Assembly: GCF_006439335.1 (NCBI RefSeq)
Contig: NZ_SAWY01000003.1
Coordinates: 62,001 to 126,000 of the forward strand
Direction of reading: 5' to 3'
Length of the DNA stretch: 64,000 nucleotides
From: Litorilituus lipolyticus
GTDB lineage: Bacteria; Pseudomonadota; Gammaproteobacteria; Enterobacterales; Alteromonadaceae
In this document: positions 18,731-28,011 of the stretch, piece by piece
Layout of the letters: each line of letters opens with the position of its first letter
Numbering within the stretch: the first letter of the stretch is position 1
Program-made: the position numbers and the translations under genes
Notes under the pieces: generated by a model
What the model was told of the DNA's origin: nothing
Database searches by the model: none
The model's input: the letters and a program-made list of their open reading frames with translations, nothing else

Positions 18731-19906
18731 TTAGCTTAAGGCCATGACAACTTTTTCAGATTTTAATTTTTGCGTTAAAATCGCCACTAAACCTGCAGTG
18801 ATAGCAATAGTTACACCGCTTGTTGCAAGTATTGCTAACCAGTTAACCTCAACCCCTTTAAAGACATCTTCCATAATCAATGATTGTCCCGCAATTGGCA
18901 CCCAATCTAACCATTGTGGGCGATCGTCCATCATCATAAGAACAAAAGGAACAAAAGCAGGGATGGCAATAACCATACTTACCGTTGATTGTGCTTCTTT
19001 AAAGCTTTTCGCTTGAAAAGCTAAAAATAACTGACAAGCTGAAGCGAAGAAACAAATAGGTAATAACAGTAAAAACAGTGTTAAGCCTTTCGTGAAGCCC
19101 AAGCTAAATGTTGCGCCAATTTTAGTTAAATCGACAAAACCAACTGAAATCGATGAAAGCACTAAAACTAATGCCACACCAATAACCGCGATAGTGGAAG
19201 CACCGCACAGTTTCGCAAGAACTATTTTTAAAGTACTTACTGGCTGGCACAGTAACATTTCAAGAACGTTACGCTCTCTTTCACCTGCACTAGAATCAAT
19301 GGCAACAGATAATCCAGACATAAAGGCTGCCATAATCATGTATAACCCCATCATCATAGAAATCATAATGAATGTGGCATCAGGCATAGAAGTATCTTGT
19401 TCAACTAATTTAACCGGATTGAGTAGCCTAATATCAACACCGCGTAGTAATAAGCGCTTGTAGCCAATTGACAGTGAAAAATCTCTTATTGCATTATTAA
19501 TACGACGAACAGGCGGCGAAACGGCTTTATCATTAAAGTCTGCTTGTAAATGAACTTTAATCGTTTTGCCATCAGCCATATCTTGGCTGTACGACTCAGG
19601 AATATTGATAACAATATTTCTTTCATCCCAAATAGCTTTATCCTTTTCAGGGATATCGGCAAAATCGAGTAAATTCTCTTTTTTCAGATGTGCCATTAGT
19701 TTGGGCGCATATTCCGCACCAGTGAACTTAATGTAAACCGGAGGTTTATCAACAGCTTTCTCGATGACAACTTTTGACATTACCATGATCATAATAGGAG
19801 CCATAAAGGCCATCATTAACGCCACCATTAATGCGCGTTTATCACGAAAGGCTTCTTTATATTCTTTGATAAGTAATGCTTTAAACTGACCTATATTTGA
19901 GTTCAT
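18731..19906 (-). CDS. ABC exporter permease, NatB/ABC-2 type
   Basis: A 391-residue inner-membrane permease: N-terminal cytoplasmic segment KEYKEAFRDKRALM, one helix at about 26-45, a large extracytoplasmic domain (about 50-170), then five helices; SSAGERERNVLEMLLCQPVS is the cytoplasmic coupling-helix motif typical of ABC-2 permeases of the NatB group. It overlaps its ATPase by one base (ATG/TAA), so they form one transporter. NatAB exports sodium in Bacillus, but substrate in this lineage is unknown. Confidence 0.88.
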   Translation of the reverse strand: MNSNIGQFKALLIKEYKEAFRDKRALMVALMMAFMAPIMIMVMSKVVIEKAVDKPPVYIKFTGAEYAPKLMAHLKKENLLDFADIPEKDKAIWDERNIVINIPESYSQDMADGKTIKVHLQADFNDKAVSPPVRRINNAIRDFSLSIGYKRLLLRGVDIRLLNPVKLVEQDTSMPDATFIMISMMMGLYMIMAAFMSGLSVAIDSSAGERERNVLEMLLCQPVSTLKIVLAKLCGASTIAVIGVALVLVLSSISVGFVDLTKIGATFSLGFTKGLTLFLLLLPICFFASACQLFLAFQAKSFKEAQSTVSMVIAIPAFVPFVLMMMDDRPQWLDWVPIAGQSLIMEDVFKGVEVNWLAILATSGVTIAITAGLVAILTQKLKSEKVVMALS

Positions 19907-20652
19907 TATGCGGCTACTCCTTCATCCGAACCTATAAGCTTAACAAATGCTTCTTCAAGTTGTGTTTCGCCAGCTAACTCACATAACTCTTGTGGGGTAC
20001 CTTGAGCGGCTAACTTACCATTTGCCACGATAATGACACGATCACATAACGCAGCGACTTCTTGCATTACGTGTGAAGAGAATAAAATACAATGACCTTT
20101 CTCTTTAAATTTTGCTAAGTGTTTGCGTAAAATCCGAGTACTCATCACATCAAGTCCACGCGTTGGTTCATCTAAAACAAAGTTTTTTGGTTGATGTACT
20201 AAAGCTTGAGCTAAAGTGACTTTCATCCGCTGACCTTGTGAAAAACCAACCATTTTACGGTGTGCCAACTCTTCAAGCTCTAAGTCTTTTATGACCTGCT
20301 CAATCGCCTGTTTTTTGTTATCGCCTGTTAATCCGTGAATACTGGCGAAATAATCAATTTGTTCATAAGCGGTTAAACGCTCATATAGACCAAATTTATC
20401 AGGAAAAATACCTAACCGTGCTCGCGCTTTTAAAGGCTCTTCAGTCACTTTTATACCATCAATTGTGGCAAACCCTTCATCGGCAGAAAGTAAGCCGTAT
20501 AAAGTACGTAAACAGGTTGTTTTACCCGCACCATTAGGACCTAAGATACCGGTGATCTCTCCGTCTTTTGCTGTAAAAGACAAGCCATCCAGTGCTTTTA
20601 CAGTATTCTTTTTATCTTTAAAGCTTTTATGTAAATTATTTACTTCAATCAT
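19906..20652 (-). CDS. ABC exporter ATPase, NatA-like
   Basis: A 248-residue ATPase: Walker A GPNGAGKTT (about 38-46), Q-loop region FGLYERLTA, signature FSQGQRMKV (about 138-146; the usual SGGQ reads SQGQ), Walker B FVLDEPTRGLD (about 159-169) and switch His in FSSHVM. Drives the permease encoded next. The hydrolase gene ends 20 bases upstream, so hydrolase, ATPase, permease, sigma factor and membrane protein appear to share a transcript. Confidence 0.93.
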   Translation of the reverse strand: MIEVNNLHKSFKDKKNTVKALDGLSFTAKDGEITGILGPNGAGKTTCLRTLYGLLSADEGFATIDGIKVTEEPLKARARLGIFPDKFGLYERLTAYEQIDYFASIHGLTGDNKKQAIEQVIKDLELEELAHRKMVGFSQGQRMKVTLAQALVHQPKNFVLDEPTRGLDVMSTRILRKHLAKFKEKGHCILFSSHVMQEVAALCDRVIIVANGKLAAQGTPQELCELAGETQLEEAFVKLIGSDEGVAA

Positions 20653-20672
20653 TATTTATTTCCTTATATAGC

Positions 20673-22115
20673 CTATTCAACGCCGTTTACGCTGGTCATA
20701 AAAGTTTCTTCTGGAACGTCTTCAAGGCAAGACTCATCAAGAGATTTAGGATCTTTACTTGTTAAAAATTCGCCAATGATGTTGCTCGCACAAGTGCTCA
20801 TAGCGACAGTATGAGAGGCATTTTTAACAATAATATGCTTACTGTTTGATAGTGTCTTTGCAGGAAAATCTCCATTACTTGGTGGAGTAACAGGATCTAA
20901 ATCTCCCGAAAGAATTAAAGTTGGCACACTGGCTGTTACTGGCTGATAAAAATCTTCGCTTGGTCTATATTGTGGGAATAATGGACAAATAAGCTCCCAA
21001 GCTAAATGACTTGCCGCCCCGTCAAAATCATTGGCAGCATCAATTTCTCGCATTTTTGCTGACACTTTCGGAATATCTTCATTACAGACAATATTGAACA
21101 ATAAGCCAGTGTAAACGAGTTGCTCACCTTCTGTGCGAGCAATTAGGCCAATTAATGGTTGGTAATTACCCAAATAAGCTTGATGAATAACTAAAGGCAC
21201 CATTGAACGACCTTCTACGCCATAAAGTTGAAAGCGTAAATTACCCGTAAACTTTGTATCATCTAAAACAAATTGTGTTGGTGTTCCTAATCGAGGGTGT
21301 TGAATATCCAACGTTATTGGTTCTTTTGCTAGACGTGCTTTAACCGCTTGGAACTCTTCTGCTAAATTGGGAAATACTTTATGACATGACTCACTATTTT
21401 TACAGTTATCTAATAATAAATTAAATGATCTCGCACCTGATTGCCCAAACATCCCTATCGGTACTTCTATAGGGCCGACACTATCTAATACCGCGCTTTC
21501 TAAAGACTCAGGGAACATTCTTAAATAAACTAATCCTGCGCGTGTCCCGTATGAACCACCATATATATTAATTTTTTCATGGCCTAATGCCACGCGAATA
21601 GCATCAAAATCTCGAATAGCATTTTCTGTGTTGAATTGACTCACATCGCCTTTAAATTGACTAACACAGCTTTTTACATCTTCTATGTTTAAATCTTCTG
21701 GTAAAACTCTGTATACATCTTCTTCATCTTCTAAATCGCACTCTAACGCACTACTCTGTCCCGTACCGCGTTGATCAACGAGAATAATATCGCGCGTTTT
21801 ACGAATTTCTCTAAAGACCCTATTTAACGATGTTGCTAATTCAACAGCCGCTTGGCCAGGACCACCTGCTAAAAACATTAACGGTGCTTTATATTCACTG
21901 TTATCAATTGCAGGTAATACAGCAAAGTTAACGGATATTTTATCACCGCTGTTATTAGCGTAGTTTTCAGGCACCTGTAAAGTCCCACATTTTACCTTTG
22001 AGCGAATTTCACCTAGGTGACAGTCTTCCACGGTTAGTGCTTGATTATCAGCCCAACTATTATTTACGACTGCTAATAAACTTGCAGCCATGAGTTGTTT
22101 CCACATTATTTTCAT
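20673..22115 (-). CDS. Exported alpha/beta hydrolase, TAP-like C-terminus
   Basis: 480 residues from ATG 22115, chosen because AAGGAA precedes it; an upstream TTG at 22139 lacks such a site. Signal peptide MKIMWKQLMAASLLAVVNNS-WA. Catalytic features: oxyanion segment LAGGPGQAA, VDQRGTGQSSALEC, nucleophile elbow GGSYGTRAG, acid in SGDLDPVTPP, and His in ASHTVAM near the end. Such proteins are proline iminopeptidases or tripeptidyl aminopeptidases of family S33; five Cys-containing segments suggest periplasmic disulfides. Probably cleaves peptides outside the cytoplasm. First gene of the ABC/sigma operon. Confidence 0.88.
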   Translation of the reverse strand: MKIMWKQLMAASLLAVVNNSWADNQALTVEDCHLGEIRSKVKCGTLQVPENYANNSGDKISVNFAVLPAIDNSEYKAPLMFLAGGPGQAAVELATSLNRVFREIRKTRDIILVDQRGTGQSSALECDLEDEEDVYRVLPEDLNIEDVKSCVSQFKGDVSQFNTENAIRDFDAIRVALGHEKINIYGGSYGTRAGLVYLRMFPESLESAVLDSVGPIEVPIGMFGQSGARSFNLLLDNCKNSESCHKVFPNLAEEFQAVKARLAKEPITLDIQHPRLGTPTQFVLDDTKFTGNLRFQLYGVEGRSMVPLVIHQAYLGNYQPLIGLIARTEGEQLVYTGLLFNIVCNEDIPKVSAKMREIDAANDFDGAASHLAWELICPLFPQYRPSEDFYQPVTASVPTLILSGDLDPVTPPSNGDFPAKTLSNSKHIIVKNASHTVAMSTCASNIIGEFLTSKDPKSLDESCLEDVPEETFMTSVNGVE

Positions 22116-22322
22116 TTTTATTTCCTTAATAAAGCTCAAATAGGTAGTCGCAGCATTTTCGCTTTTATTACATTATTTTTCATTTTTTTAATTAAAAGTT
22201 TTTAATTGGCTGATTTAACTAAAATTTAATCAATATTTAATTTTTTTTTAACGAAGCCATTCCAATATGTTTCAATAAAAGATATTGTTTAACTATTGAG
22301 TTTTATTTGTGTTGGAGATGTT

Positions 22323-22541
22323 ATGGAATTAAACCAATGGGTAGATGAGTTATTTGAAGTATTCGATGAAGACAAGGATGGTGTTATCAGTCGAAGCGAG
22401 TTTGTAGAATTAATTGATGTACTTCTACAAGACAAAGGTATTCGCATGTGCGAAACCATTTTTAATCGTTTTGATACAGACCATACCAATTCAATTTCAA
22501 AAGATGAATTGAAGAATATGGTTATCGAGCTAGCCTTATAA
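22323..22541 (+). CDS. Small EF-hand calcium-binding protein
   Basis: 72 residues from ATG 22323, which has GGAG 6-8 bases before it; the frame is open from 22296 but those nine codons are not needed. Two EF-hands: DEDKDGVISRSE (classical calcium loop with Asp at 1, 3, 5 and Glu at 12) and DTDHTNSISKDE (loop with Asn at position 5-6 and Glu at 12). No signal peptide, so it should act in the cytoplasm like a calmodulin-sized half. Partners unknown. Transcribed alone and divergent from the hydrolase operon; the 200-base gap on its left is very AT-rich. Confidence 0.88.
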   Translation: MELNQWVDELFEVFDEDKDGVISRSEFVELIDVLLQDKGIRMCETIFNRFDTDHTNSISKDELKNMVIELAL

Positions 22542-22601
22542 ATACTTTAATTAGCTTATTTTTAAACTAGATATTACGTTAATCCTCACATAATTTCCTT
22601 T

Positions 22602-22636
22602 ATCGCAAGGGCTTTAATTGGCCCTCTCTGCGATTT
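22602..22636 (+). terminator. Terminator-like hairpin after the EF-hand gene
   Basis: Outer arms ATCGCA / TGCGAT and inner arms AGGGC / GCCCT, with a short TTT tail. An interior bulge reduces strength, but the position, 60 bases after the stop, fits. Confidence 0.55.
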
Positions 22637-22768
22637 CTATTCCAATAATTTCTATTTGAAACTTCTTAATTAAGCTATGGCGACATTGCCTAGTTTAAAC
22701 GCGGCTTTATATCTTTGTCTTTTTGGTGTACACTTGTACGCTGAAAAATCAAATATTCTGGAAATTTT

Positions 22769-23419
22769 ATGCCAACAGCAGTATCAGGTTATTGCGCTAA
22801 AGAAGAGAAAGCAAATAGCATCAGTCATGGCATAGGAGCTATTTTAAGCTGTATTGCTCTATTTTTACTTATCTCACAATCGTTCTCCCATGAAATTAGC
22901 CAATACAGTGCAGTATCTCTTACAAGTTATATTATTTATGGCTCCAGTTTACTTATTTTGTTCCTAGCATCGACTTGCTATCACGCAACGACTAGCCCTA
23001 AATTAAAACCGATTTTTAAACTCTTAGATCACTGTGCTATTTATTTACTTATAGCAGGCACCTATACGCCTTTATTACTTATTACACTCGCAGGGCCTTT
23101 AGGTTATACCTTACTTGGCATTATCTGGTGTATCGCAATCGCAGGCATTGGCTTTAAAGTTAAATTTGGTAACCAATATAAAAAACTCTCACTCATGACA
23201 TATATTGGTATGGGCTTTATTTCATTTGGTATTATAGGCAAACTCAGTCAACAACTACCCACACAAGCAATTGTATTGCTAGCCTTAGGTGGCTTTATTT
23301 ACTGTGTTGGCGTTATTTTTTATGTCAAAAAACATATTCCGTATACTCATGCCATTTGGCATTTATTTGTATTAGCTGCTGCTATTTGCCATTTTTTGAT
23401 GATTTATTGGTACGTCTGA
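22769..23419 (+). CDS. TrhA/hemolysin III family membrane protein
   Basis: 216 residues with seven membrane helices and the family's conserved polar residues: EEKANSISHGIGAI at the start, ASTCYHATTSP (helix 2-3) and LLDHCAIYLLIAGTYTP, and a C-terminal AIWHLFVLAAAICHF. The conserved His, Ser and Asp form a zinc site in the PAQR fold to which this family is related. E. coli TrhA affects membrane energetics; the hemolysin label comes from Bacillus cereus and need not apply. A single gene with no operon partner. Confidence 0.92.
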   Translation: MPTAVSGYCAKEEKANSISHGIGAILSCIALFLLISQSFSHEISQYSAVSLTSYIIYGSSLLILFLASTCYHATTSPKLKPIFKLLDHCAIYLLIAGTYTPLLLITLAGPLGYTLLGIIWCIAIAGIGFKVKFGNQYKKLSLMTYIGMGFISFGIIGKLSQQLPTQAIVLLALGGFIYCVGVIFYVKKHIPYTHAIWHLFVLAAAICHFLMIYWYV

Positions 23420-23527
23420 TAAATACATGAAAATTGATTAACTATCATTGCGCGTTGATCTACCACAAAACAAATTCACCTTAGATAAGCGATCATAAGA
23501 TAATATTTTTTATTCATATTATTTCCT

Positions 23528-24487
23528 ATGTCCGCTATCCCACAATATGCTGTAGATCTCCCAGAAGGTCACCCTGTAAAAGTTTACCTCGAAGAAAATG
23601 CCTTAATTCGTACTTTGCTAAAACAAATTATCGAAATTGATATTAGCAATGATTTTGAAACCTTCTTTAATGTATTTAATCAACTTGCAACGGTAGAAAA
23701 ACGCTTTGCCCGAAAAGAAAACCAATTATTCCCATATCTAGAAAAACACGGCTGGACAGGCCCTAGTCAAGGTATGTGGGCTTTTCATGATAAAATACGA
23801 GAGCATTTCAAATCGATTAGAGAATGTATAACCAATAAAGATTACTTTCACATAGAAGCTATCATTTATGACATTGCCGATGATCTGCAAGGGTTAATGC
23901 ACATAGAAGTGATACGTTTATTCCCCAATGCGCTCGAGCTTCTTTCAGAAGACGAATGGAAAGAAATGCGCTCAGGTGATGAAGAAATCGGCTGGATGCT
24001 TTCTGAAGACCCAGTACCCTACCCCGCAATTGAAGCGGGTGAAACGCGTCGAGAACAGCGCTTACCTTTTTCTACAAAAGATCGCATTCGCTTAAATGAA
24101 GGATTCATGACAGGCGAACAACTCAATTTAATGTTGCAATTTATGCCTGTTGATTTAACTTATGTCGATGAAAATGACAGGGTTATTTTTTATAACCGTG
24201 GTGAAAATCGTGTGTTTCCACGCTCTGCGGGTGTAATAGGTCGAGAAGTAAAGTTCTGTCACCCTCCTAAATCGGTAGATACAGTTTTACAAATACTCGA
24301 AGCGTTTAAAGATGGCAGCCAAGATAGCGCTGAATTTTGGATTAACTATAAAGACAGAAAAATTCATATTCGTTATTTCGCTATTCGCGATTATGAAAAT
24401 AATTACAAAGGTGTAATCGAAATGTCTCAAGATATAACCGACATATTAAATATTGAAGGGCAAAAACGATTATTAGATTGGGAATAG
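23528..24487 (+). CDS. Hemerythrin-like and PAS sensor protein, DUF438 group
   Basis: 319 residues. N-terminal four-helix hemerythrin-like domain (about 14-150) with the histidine/glutamate pattern for a di-iron site: EGHPVKVY, EKRFARKENQLFPYLEKHGW, FHDKIREHF, LMHIEVIRLFP. C-terminal PAS domain (about 195-310): LMLQFMPVDLTYVDENDRV, GREVKFCHPP, IHIRYFAIRDYENNYKGVIEM. This plan is that of DUF438 proteins, proposed to sense oxygen, iron or nitric oxide or repair iron-sulfur centres. No output domain, so it probably acts by protein contact. Confidence 0.88.
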   Translation: MSAIPQYAVDLPEGHPVKVYLEENALIRTLLKQIIEIDISNDFETFFNVFNQLATVEKRFARKENQLFPYLEKHGWTGPSQGMWAFHDKIREHFKSIRECITNKDYFHIEAIIYDIADDLQGLMHIEVIRLFPNALELLSEDEWKEMRSGDEEIGWMLSEDPVPYPAIEAGETRREQRLPFSTKDRIRLNEGFMTGEQLNLMLQFMPVDLTYVDENDRVIFYNRGENRVFPRSAGVIGREVKFCHPPKSVDTVLQILEAFKDGSQDSAEFWINYKDRKIHIRYFAIRDYENNYKGVIEMSQDITDILNIEGQKRLLDWE

Positions 24488-24537
24488 CAACTAAGCAACT
24501 TAGTTAAACATAAATAGCAGTTCAACAAGATATAAAA

Positions 24538-24567
24538 ATACCCCTCTATCGTAAGATAGAGGGGTAT
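24538..24567. terminator. Bidirectional hairpin between convergent genes
   Basis: Perfect 13-bp stem ATACCCCTCTATC / GATAGAGGGGTAT with GTAA loop, lying between convergent genes. It lacks a long T-run on either side but is very stable. Confidence 0.75.
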
Positions 24568-24599
24568 GACATAACATGAATAGACTTATCTATTAACTA

Positions 24600-27593
24600 T
24601 TAGAAAGCATAGCGTGCTTCGAAACTAACATAACGAGCACCTAAACGAGAAGTTGTTCTACCCCAATCAGGGTTTAACTCAATACCGTTTGCACCATCAC
24701 GAGTACGTGTTTGGTTAACACCAGTTTGCGTATCAGAGTCAAATACATTGTAAACAGTGGCTTTAAGCATTAAATCTCCACCGCCTAACTCAATGTTATA
24801 CGCCAAGCTTAAATCTAATTCTTGAGTCCAGTCAGTAGTACCTGCTGAACCTCGTGGTGCAGGATTGCCGTTCTCATCGTAGAAAGATGTGTGACCGTAG
24901 TAACGAGAGTAACAATCTTCCCATACTGAACCAGCCTCACAACTATCCACACCTTCAGGGTGCATACCAAGTTTATTGATTGGAGAGCCAGAAGCAATAA
25001 TTGCATTAAAGCCAAATGTTAAATCTTCAGTAATGTTATAGAAGCCATTTAGTTTAAATGCATGACGCTTATCATTAGGTAAATCACCATTACCGTGATC
25101 CATTAAATCAGCATAATCGTAAGAAGTAGTCCAGCCTGGATCAGCCTGACCATTATCTGTCTTAACTAAACCTTCAGTATTACCCCAACCGTGCGACCAA
25201 GTATAAGAAGCATTATAGGTAAAGCTATCACCAGCAATACCAGAAAGTGTTGTTTCTAATGCACCATATTGACGTTCTGCAGGTGGTAAACCAAGCTCTG
25301 ATGCTGGGATAAACATAGTATCAATAGTGCCATCACCATCAAAGTCATACTTCATTTCGAAATCTTCGCCTGGGTTAGCTAATACATAACCTGGCGTAGC
25401 TCCGTCAGCTGGTGTAATACCGTTAGCTTCAAAGTATTTAGTTGCAACACCTTCGTAATCAGTATCTTCAATTGAACGACCTAAATCACGGTAAATAGCG
25501 CGCATGCCTAGCACCATATCACCATCCATAAGCTCTTGTTCAAAACCTAAAGTAATTTCATCATTGTACATAGACTCTAAGTTAGAAGTTGCTTTTAATG
25601 CAGGTTCGGTAGTACCGTCTTGTGCAATATAAGTACTTACATGATCACCTGTAGATGGAGAACCATCAGGTAGTAATATAACTTCACCGTTAGCGTCAGT
25701 GTCACCAATTAAATAATAATCATGTACATCACGACGTGCACCACCTTGAACGATGTTCATATTTGCAGATACAGGCTGATAGTAACGACCATATGTTGCA
25801 TAAACTTTAGTCGCGCCATCTCCAAATACATCATAAATTGCTTGTAAACGTGGAGCTATTTGCCCTTTTACATCAACATATTTACGACCATCTGGAACTG
25901 TATTTGAAACATCAGCATAACGTAAACCTAAGTTTAATACTAACTGATCAGTAACATTCCAAGTATCTTGAATGTAAAGTGCTGTTGATGTAACTTCAGA
26001 GTCACTGAAGTCAGTACGAATACGTTGTTTAACATAAGGTGTACCTGCTGGAATACCTGATACATGACCATCCCATGCATAACCTACATCCCACCAACCT
26101 TCGCGGCCTGGTACACCATTTGGACGTGCTTGATAATCTACATCAATATGCGTGTAATCTAAACCAAATTTAATATCATGGTTATCTAGCGTCCAGTTAA
26201 AGTCAAAACGGAACTGATCACGGATAAACTCACTTTCTCTAACTGTTGAATCAGTATGAGACGAGATAATTTTCCATGAACCAGTCATTTGTGACCAAAC
26301 TAACGGATCAGAGTTTTCAACTGCATTATAAGTTTTATCAACTGTGCGACCAGCAATTACCTCTACTGATAAGTCATCAGTTAATAGGCCAGTATATTTT
26401 AAACCGTAAACATCACCACCAGAGCGAGATGCATAAGTACCTGTTGACTCACCAACTTCCTGTGTTTCCCAGTTATTTTTATAACTAGTACCTTTACCTT
26501 TTTTAGTAAAACCAATCGTAGTAAATTCTATTGAATGCTCATCATTAATATACCAATCTAACTTACCGAAATATCGATCTGAGGTTGTCGAACCATCATC
26601 CAACGTCGTGCTATGTGCTGCTCTATAGTCATTTTCTTGAGGTGCATATAAAGCATAGAAGAACAAGCTATCTTCTACAATTGCACCGCTTGCCCAAATA
26701 GATGCACGTGTAAAAGTACTTTCATCTTGAGCTGAATTGCTGTAAACGCTACCATCTGAATTTAATAGATTATCATGATGACTGCGTGTTGCTTCAGGAT
26801 CAATGCGGCCATATGCACCAAATTCAAATTCATTTGAACCTGATTTTGATATAGCGTTGACAATACCACCTAATGCACCACCAAACTCAGGGTCAATACC
26901 ACCAGTTTTAATTTCTGTTTGAGAAATAGCTTCCCATGGCAAATCAATTGAGCCTATACCTGTTTTGATAGTTGTGATGTTAATACCGTTTAAGTAATAA
27001 CCATTTTCAGCTGAAGAACTACCACCAATACTTGCACCACCAAATGCCGTATTACCTGTTGTACCCGGTGCTAGTAAAGCCATTGCTTCAAAGCCACTTT
27101 CTACTGGCATTTTAGCTAAATCACCGGCAGTAACAACAATACCACCTGTTGATGACTCTAAATCAACACGACTAATACGTGAACCTGTTACAGAAATACG
27201 TTCAATATCAGCATCAGTGTTACCTTCTGCAAGCAAAACACCATTATAAATAATGGCACCACCAACAGTAACTTCTAAATCACTCTTTTGAATGGTATCA
27301 AAACCTTCTTTAGTGATAGTCATGGTGTATTCACCAACAGGAAGTTTTCTTAAGGTATATGAACCGTCAGCATTTGTAGTAACTGTACGAGTTATATTTT
27401 TACCTTTGTGCTTCAGTGTAATAGTTGCACCACTTGTTGCAACATCAGATGTATCAGTGATGACACCTTTCACTGAACCGTTAAAAGTATCAGCTGCCAT
27501 AGCACTCGGAGCAGATAGCATTAATGCTGTACCTACTGCAATTGCTGCTAATGACTTCTTAGGCGTAAAACTCGCCTTGATGAACTTAGCCAT
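24600..27593 (-). CDS. TonB-dependent receptor with carboxypeptidase-regulatory-like N-terminus
   Basis: A 997-residue outer-membrane receptor of the Oar group. Signal peptide to about residue 33 (ALMLSAPSAMA), then a CarboxypepD_reg-like Ig domain (about 40-120: GVITDTSDVATSGATITL, YTLRKLPVGEYTMTI), plug domain (about 140-250: GGIDPEFGGALGGIVNAISK), and a beta-barrel ending in the aromatic YVSFEARYAF. Imports large substrates with TonB energy; receptors of this type in Alteromonadales are linked to peptides or polysaccharides. Not in an operon. Its promoter carries a palindrome like that of the hydroxyproline operon, which suggests a peptide or amino acid link. Confidence 0.93.
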   Translation of the reverse strand: MAKFIKASFTPKKSLAAIAVGTALMLSAPSAMAADTFNGSVKGVITDTSDVATSGATITLKHKGKNITRTVTTNADGSYTLRKLPVGEYTMTITKEGFDTIQKSDLEVTVGGAIIYNGVLLAEGNTDADIERISVTGSRISRVDLESSTGGIVVTAGDLAKMPVESGFEAMALLAPGTTGNTAFGGASIGGSSSAENGYYLNGINITTIKTGIGSIDLPWEAISQTEIKTGGIDPEFGGALGGIVNAISKSGSNEFEFGAYGRIDPEATRSHHDNLLNSDGSVYSNSAQDESTFTRASIWASGAIVEDSLFFYALYAPQENDYRAAHSTTLDDGSTTSDRYFGKLDWYINDEHSIEFTTIGFTKKGKGTSYKNNWETQEVGESTGTYASRSGGDVYGLKYTGLLTDDLSVEVIAGRTVDKTYNAVENSDPLVWSQMTGSWKIISSHTDSTVRESEFIRDQFRFDFNWTLDNHDIKFGLDYTHIDVDYQARPNGVPGREGWWDVGYAWDGHVSGIPAGTPYVKQRIRTDFSDSEVTSTALYIQDTWNVTDQLVLNLGLRYADVSNTVPDGRKYVDVKGQIAPRLQAIYDVFGDGATKVYATYGRYYQPVSANMNIVQGGARRDVHDYYLIGDTDANGEVILLPDGSPSTGDHVSTYIAQDGTTEPALKATSNLESMYNDEITLGFEQELMDGDMVLGMRAIYRDLGRSIEDTDYEGVATKYFEANGITPADGATPGYVLANPGEDFEMKYDFDGDGTIDTMFIPASELGLPPAERQYGALETTLSGIAGDSFTYNASYTWSHGWGNTEGLVKTDNGQADPGWTTSYDYADLMDHGNGDLPNDKRHAFKLNGFYNITEDLTFGFNAIIASGSPINKLGMHPEGVDSCEAGSVWEDCYSRYYGHTSFYDENGNPAPRGSAGTTDWTQELDLSLAYNIELGGGDLMLKATVYNVFDSDTQTGVNQTRTRDGANGIELNPDWGRTTSRLGARYVSFEARYAF

Positions 27594-27676
27594 AGTTATT
27601 CCTTAATTGTTATGTAGTTATTATTAAATTATTTTGTTTTTAGAAATTATGTTCTTTTATTTAATGCGCACGGATA

Positions 27677-27708
27677 ATTCTACGTGACAAACATATTGCA
27701 TACAATAT
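27677..27708 (-). promoter_or_regulatory. Predicted TonB-receptor promoter overlapped by a GntR-like palindrome
   Basis: On the minus strand: -35 TTGTAT (27700-27705), 17-base spacer, -10 TAGAAT (27677-27682). The near-palindrome ATATTGCATACAATAT at 27693-27708 (one mismatch in arms) overlaps the -35. It resembles the perfect TATTGTATACAATA at 35201. A second looser repeat, ATTGT-ACACTC-ACAAT, lies at 27724-27739. Repressor binding is inference. Confidence 0.5.
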
Positions 27709-28011
27709 ATTCAGAATCAGTATATTGTACACTCACAATGTGATCAATAGCTTTTTATCCCTTTTATATGACAATTAAATATAACCTTAATTAACAGTAC
27801 ATTACCTATAATTACGACTAATTTCGTACAAATAACAATCGCAGAAAAGCCTTTTTTTGTACAAAAAGGCAATTACTTTTCAAGAAAGGGGAGCATTTGA
27901 AGGGATTTGTTACAATTAACCAACGGTTAATTATCAATCTAAATATAACTAAGGTACACTCAGTTATATCAAGAAAAGTTATAATCAATTTTACAAATTT
28001 ATTTGGGGAAT
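27709..28011. other. Intergenic region with inverted repeats between receptor and cyclase genes
   Basis: Divergent promoters must lie here. Two further inverted repeats are visible: GCCTTTTT-TTGTAC-AAAAAGGC (27849-27870) and AATTAACC-AAC-GGTTAATT (27914-27932, 80 bases before the cyclase start), the latter well placed for a regulator of the cyclase gene. No gene is supported. Confidence 0.5.
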
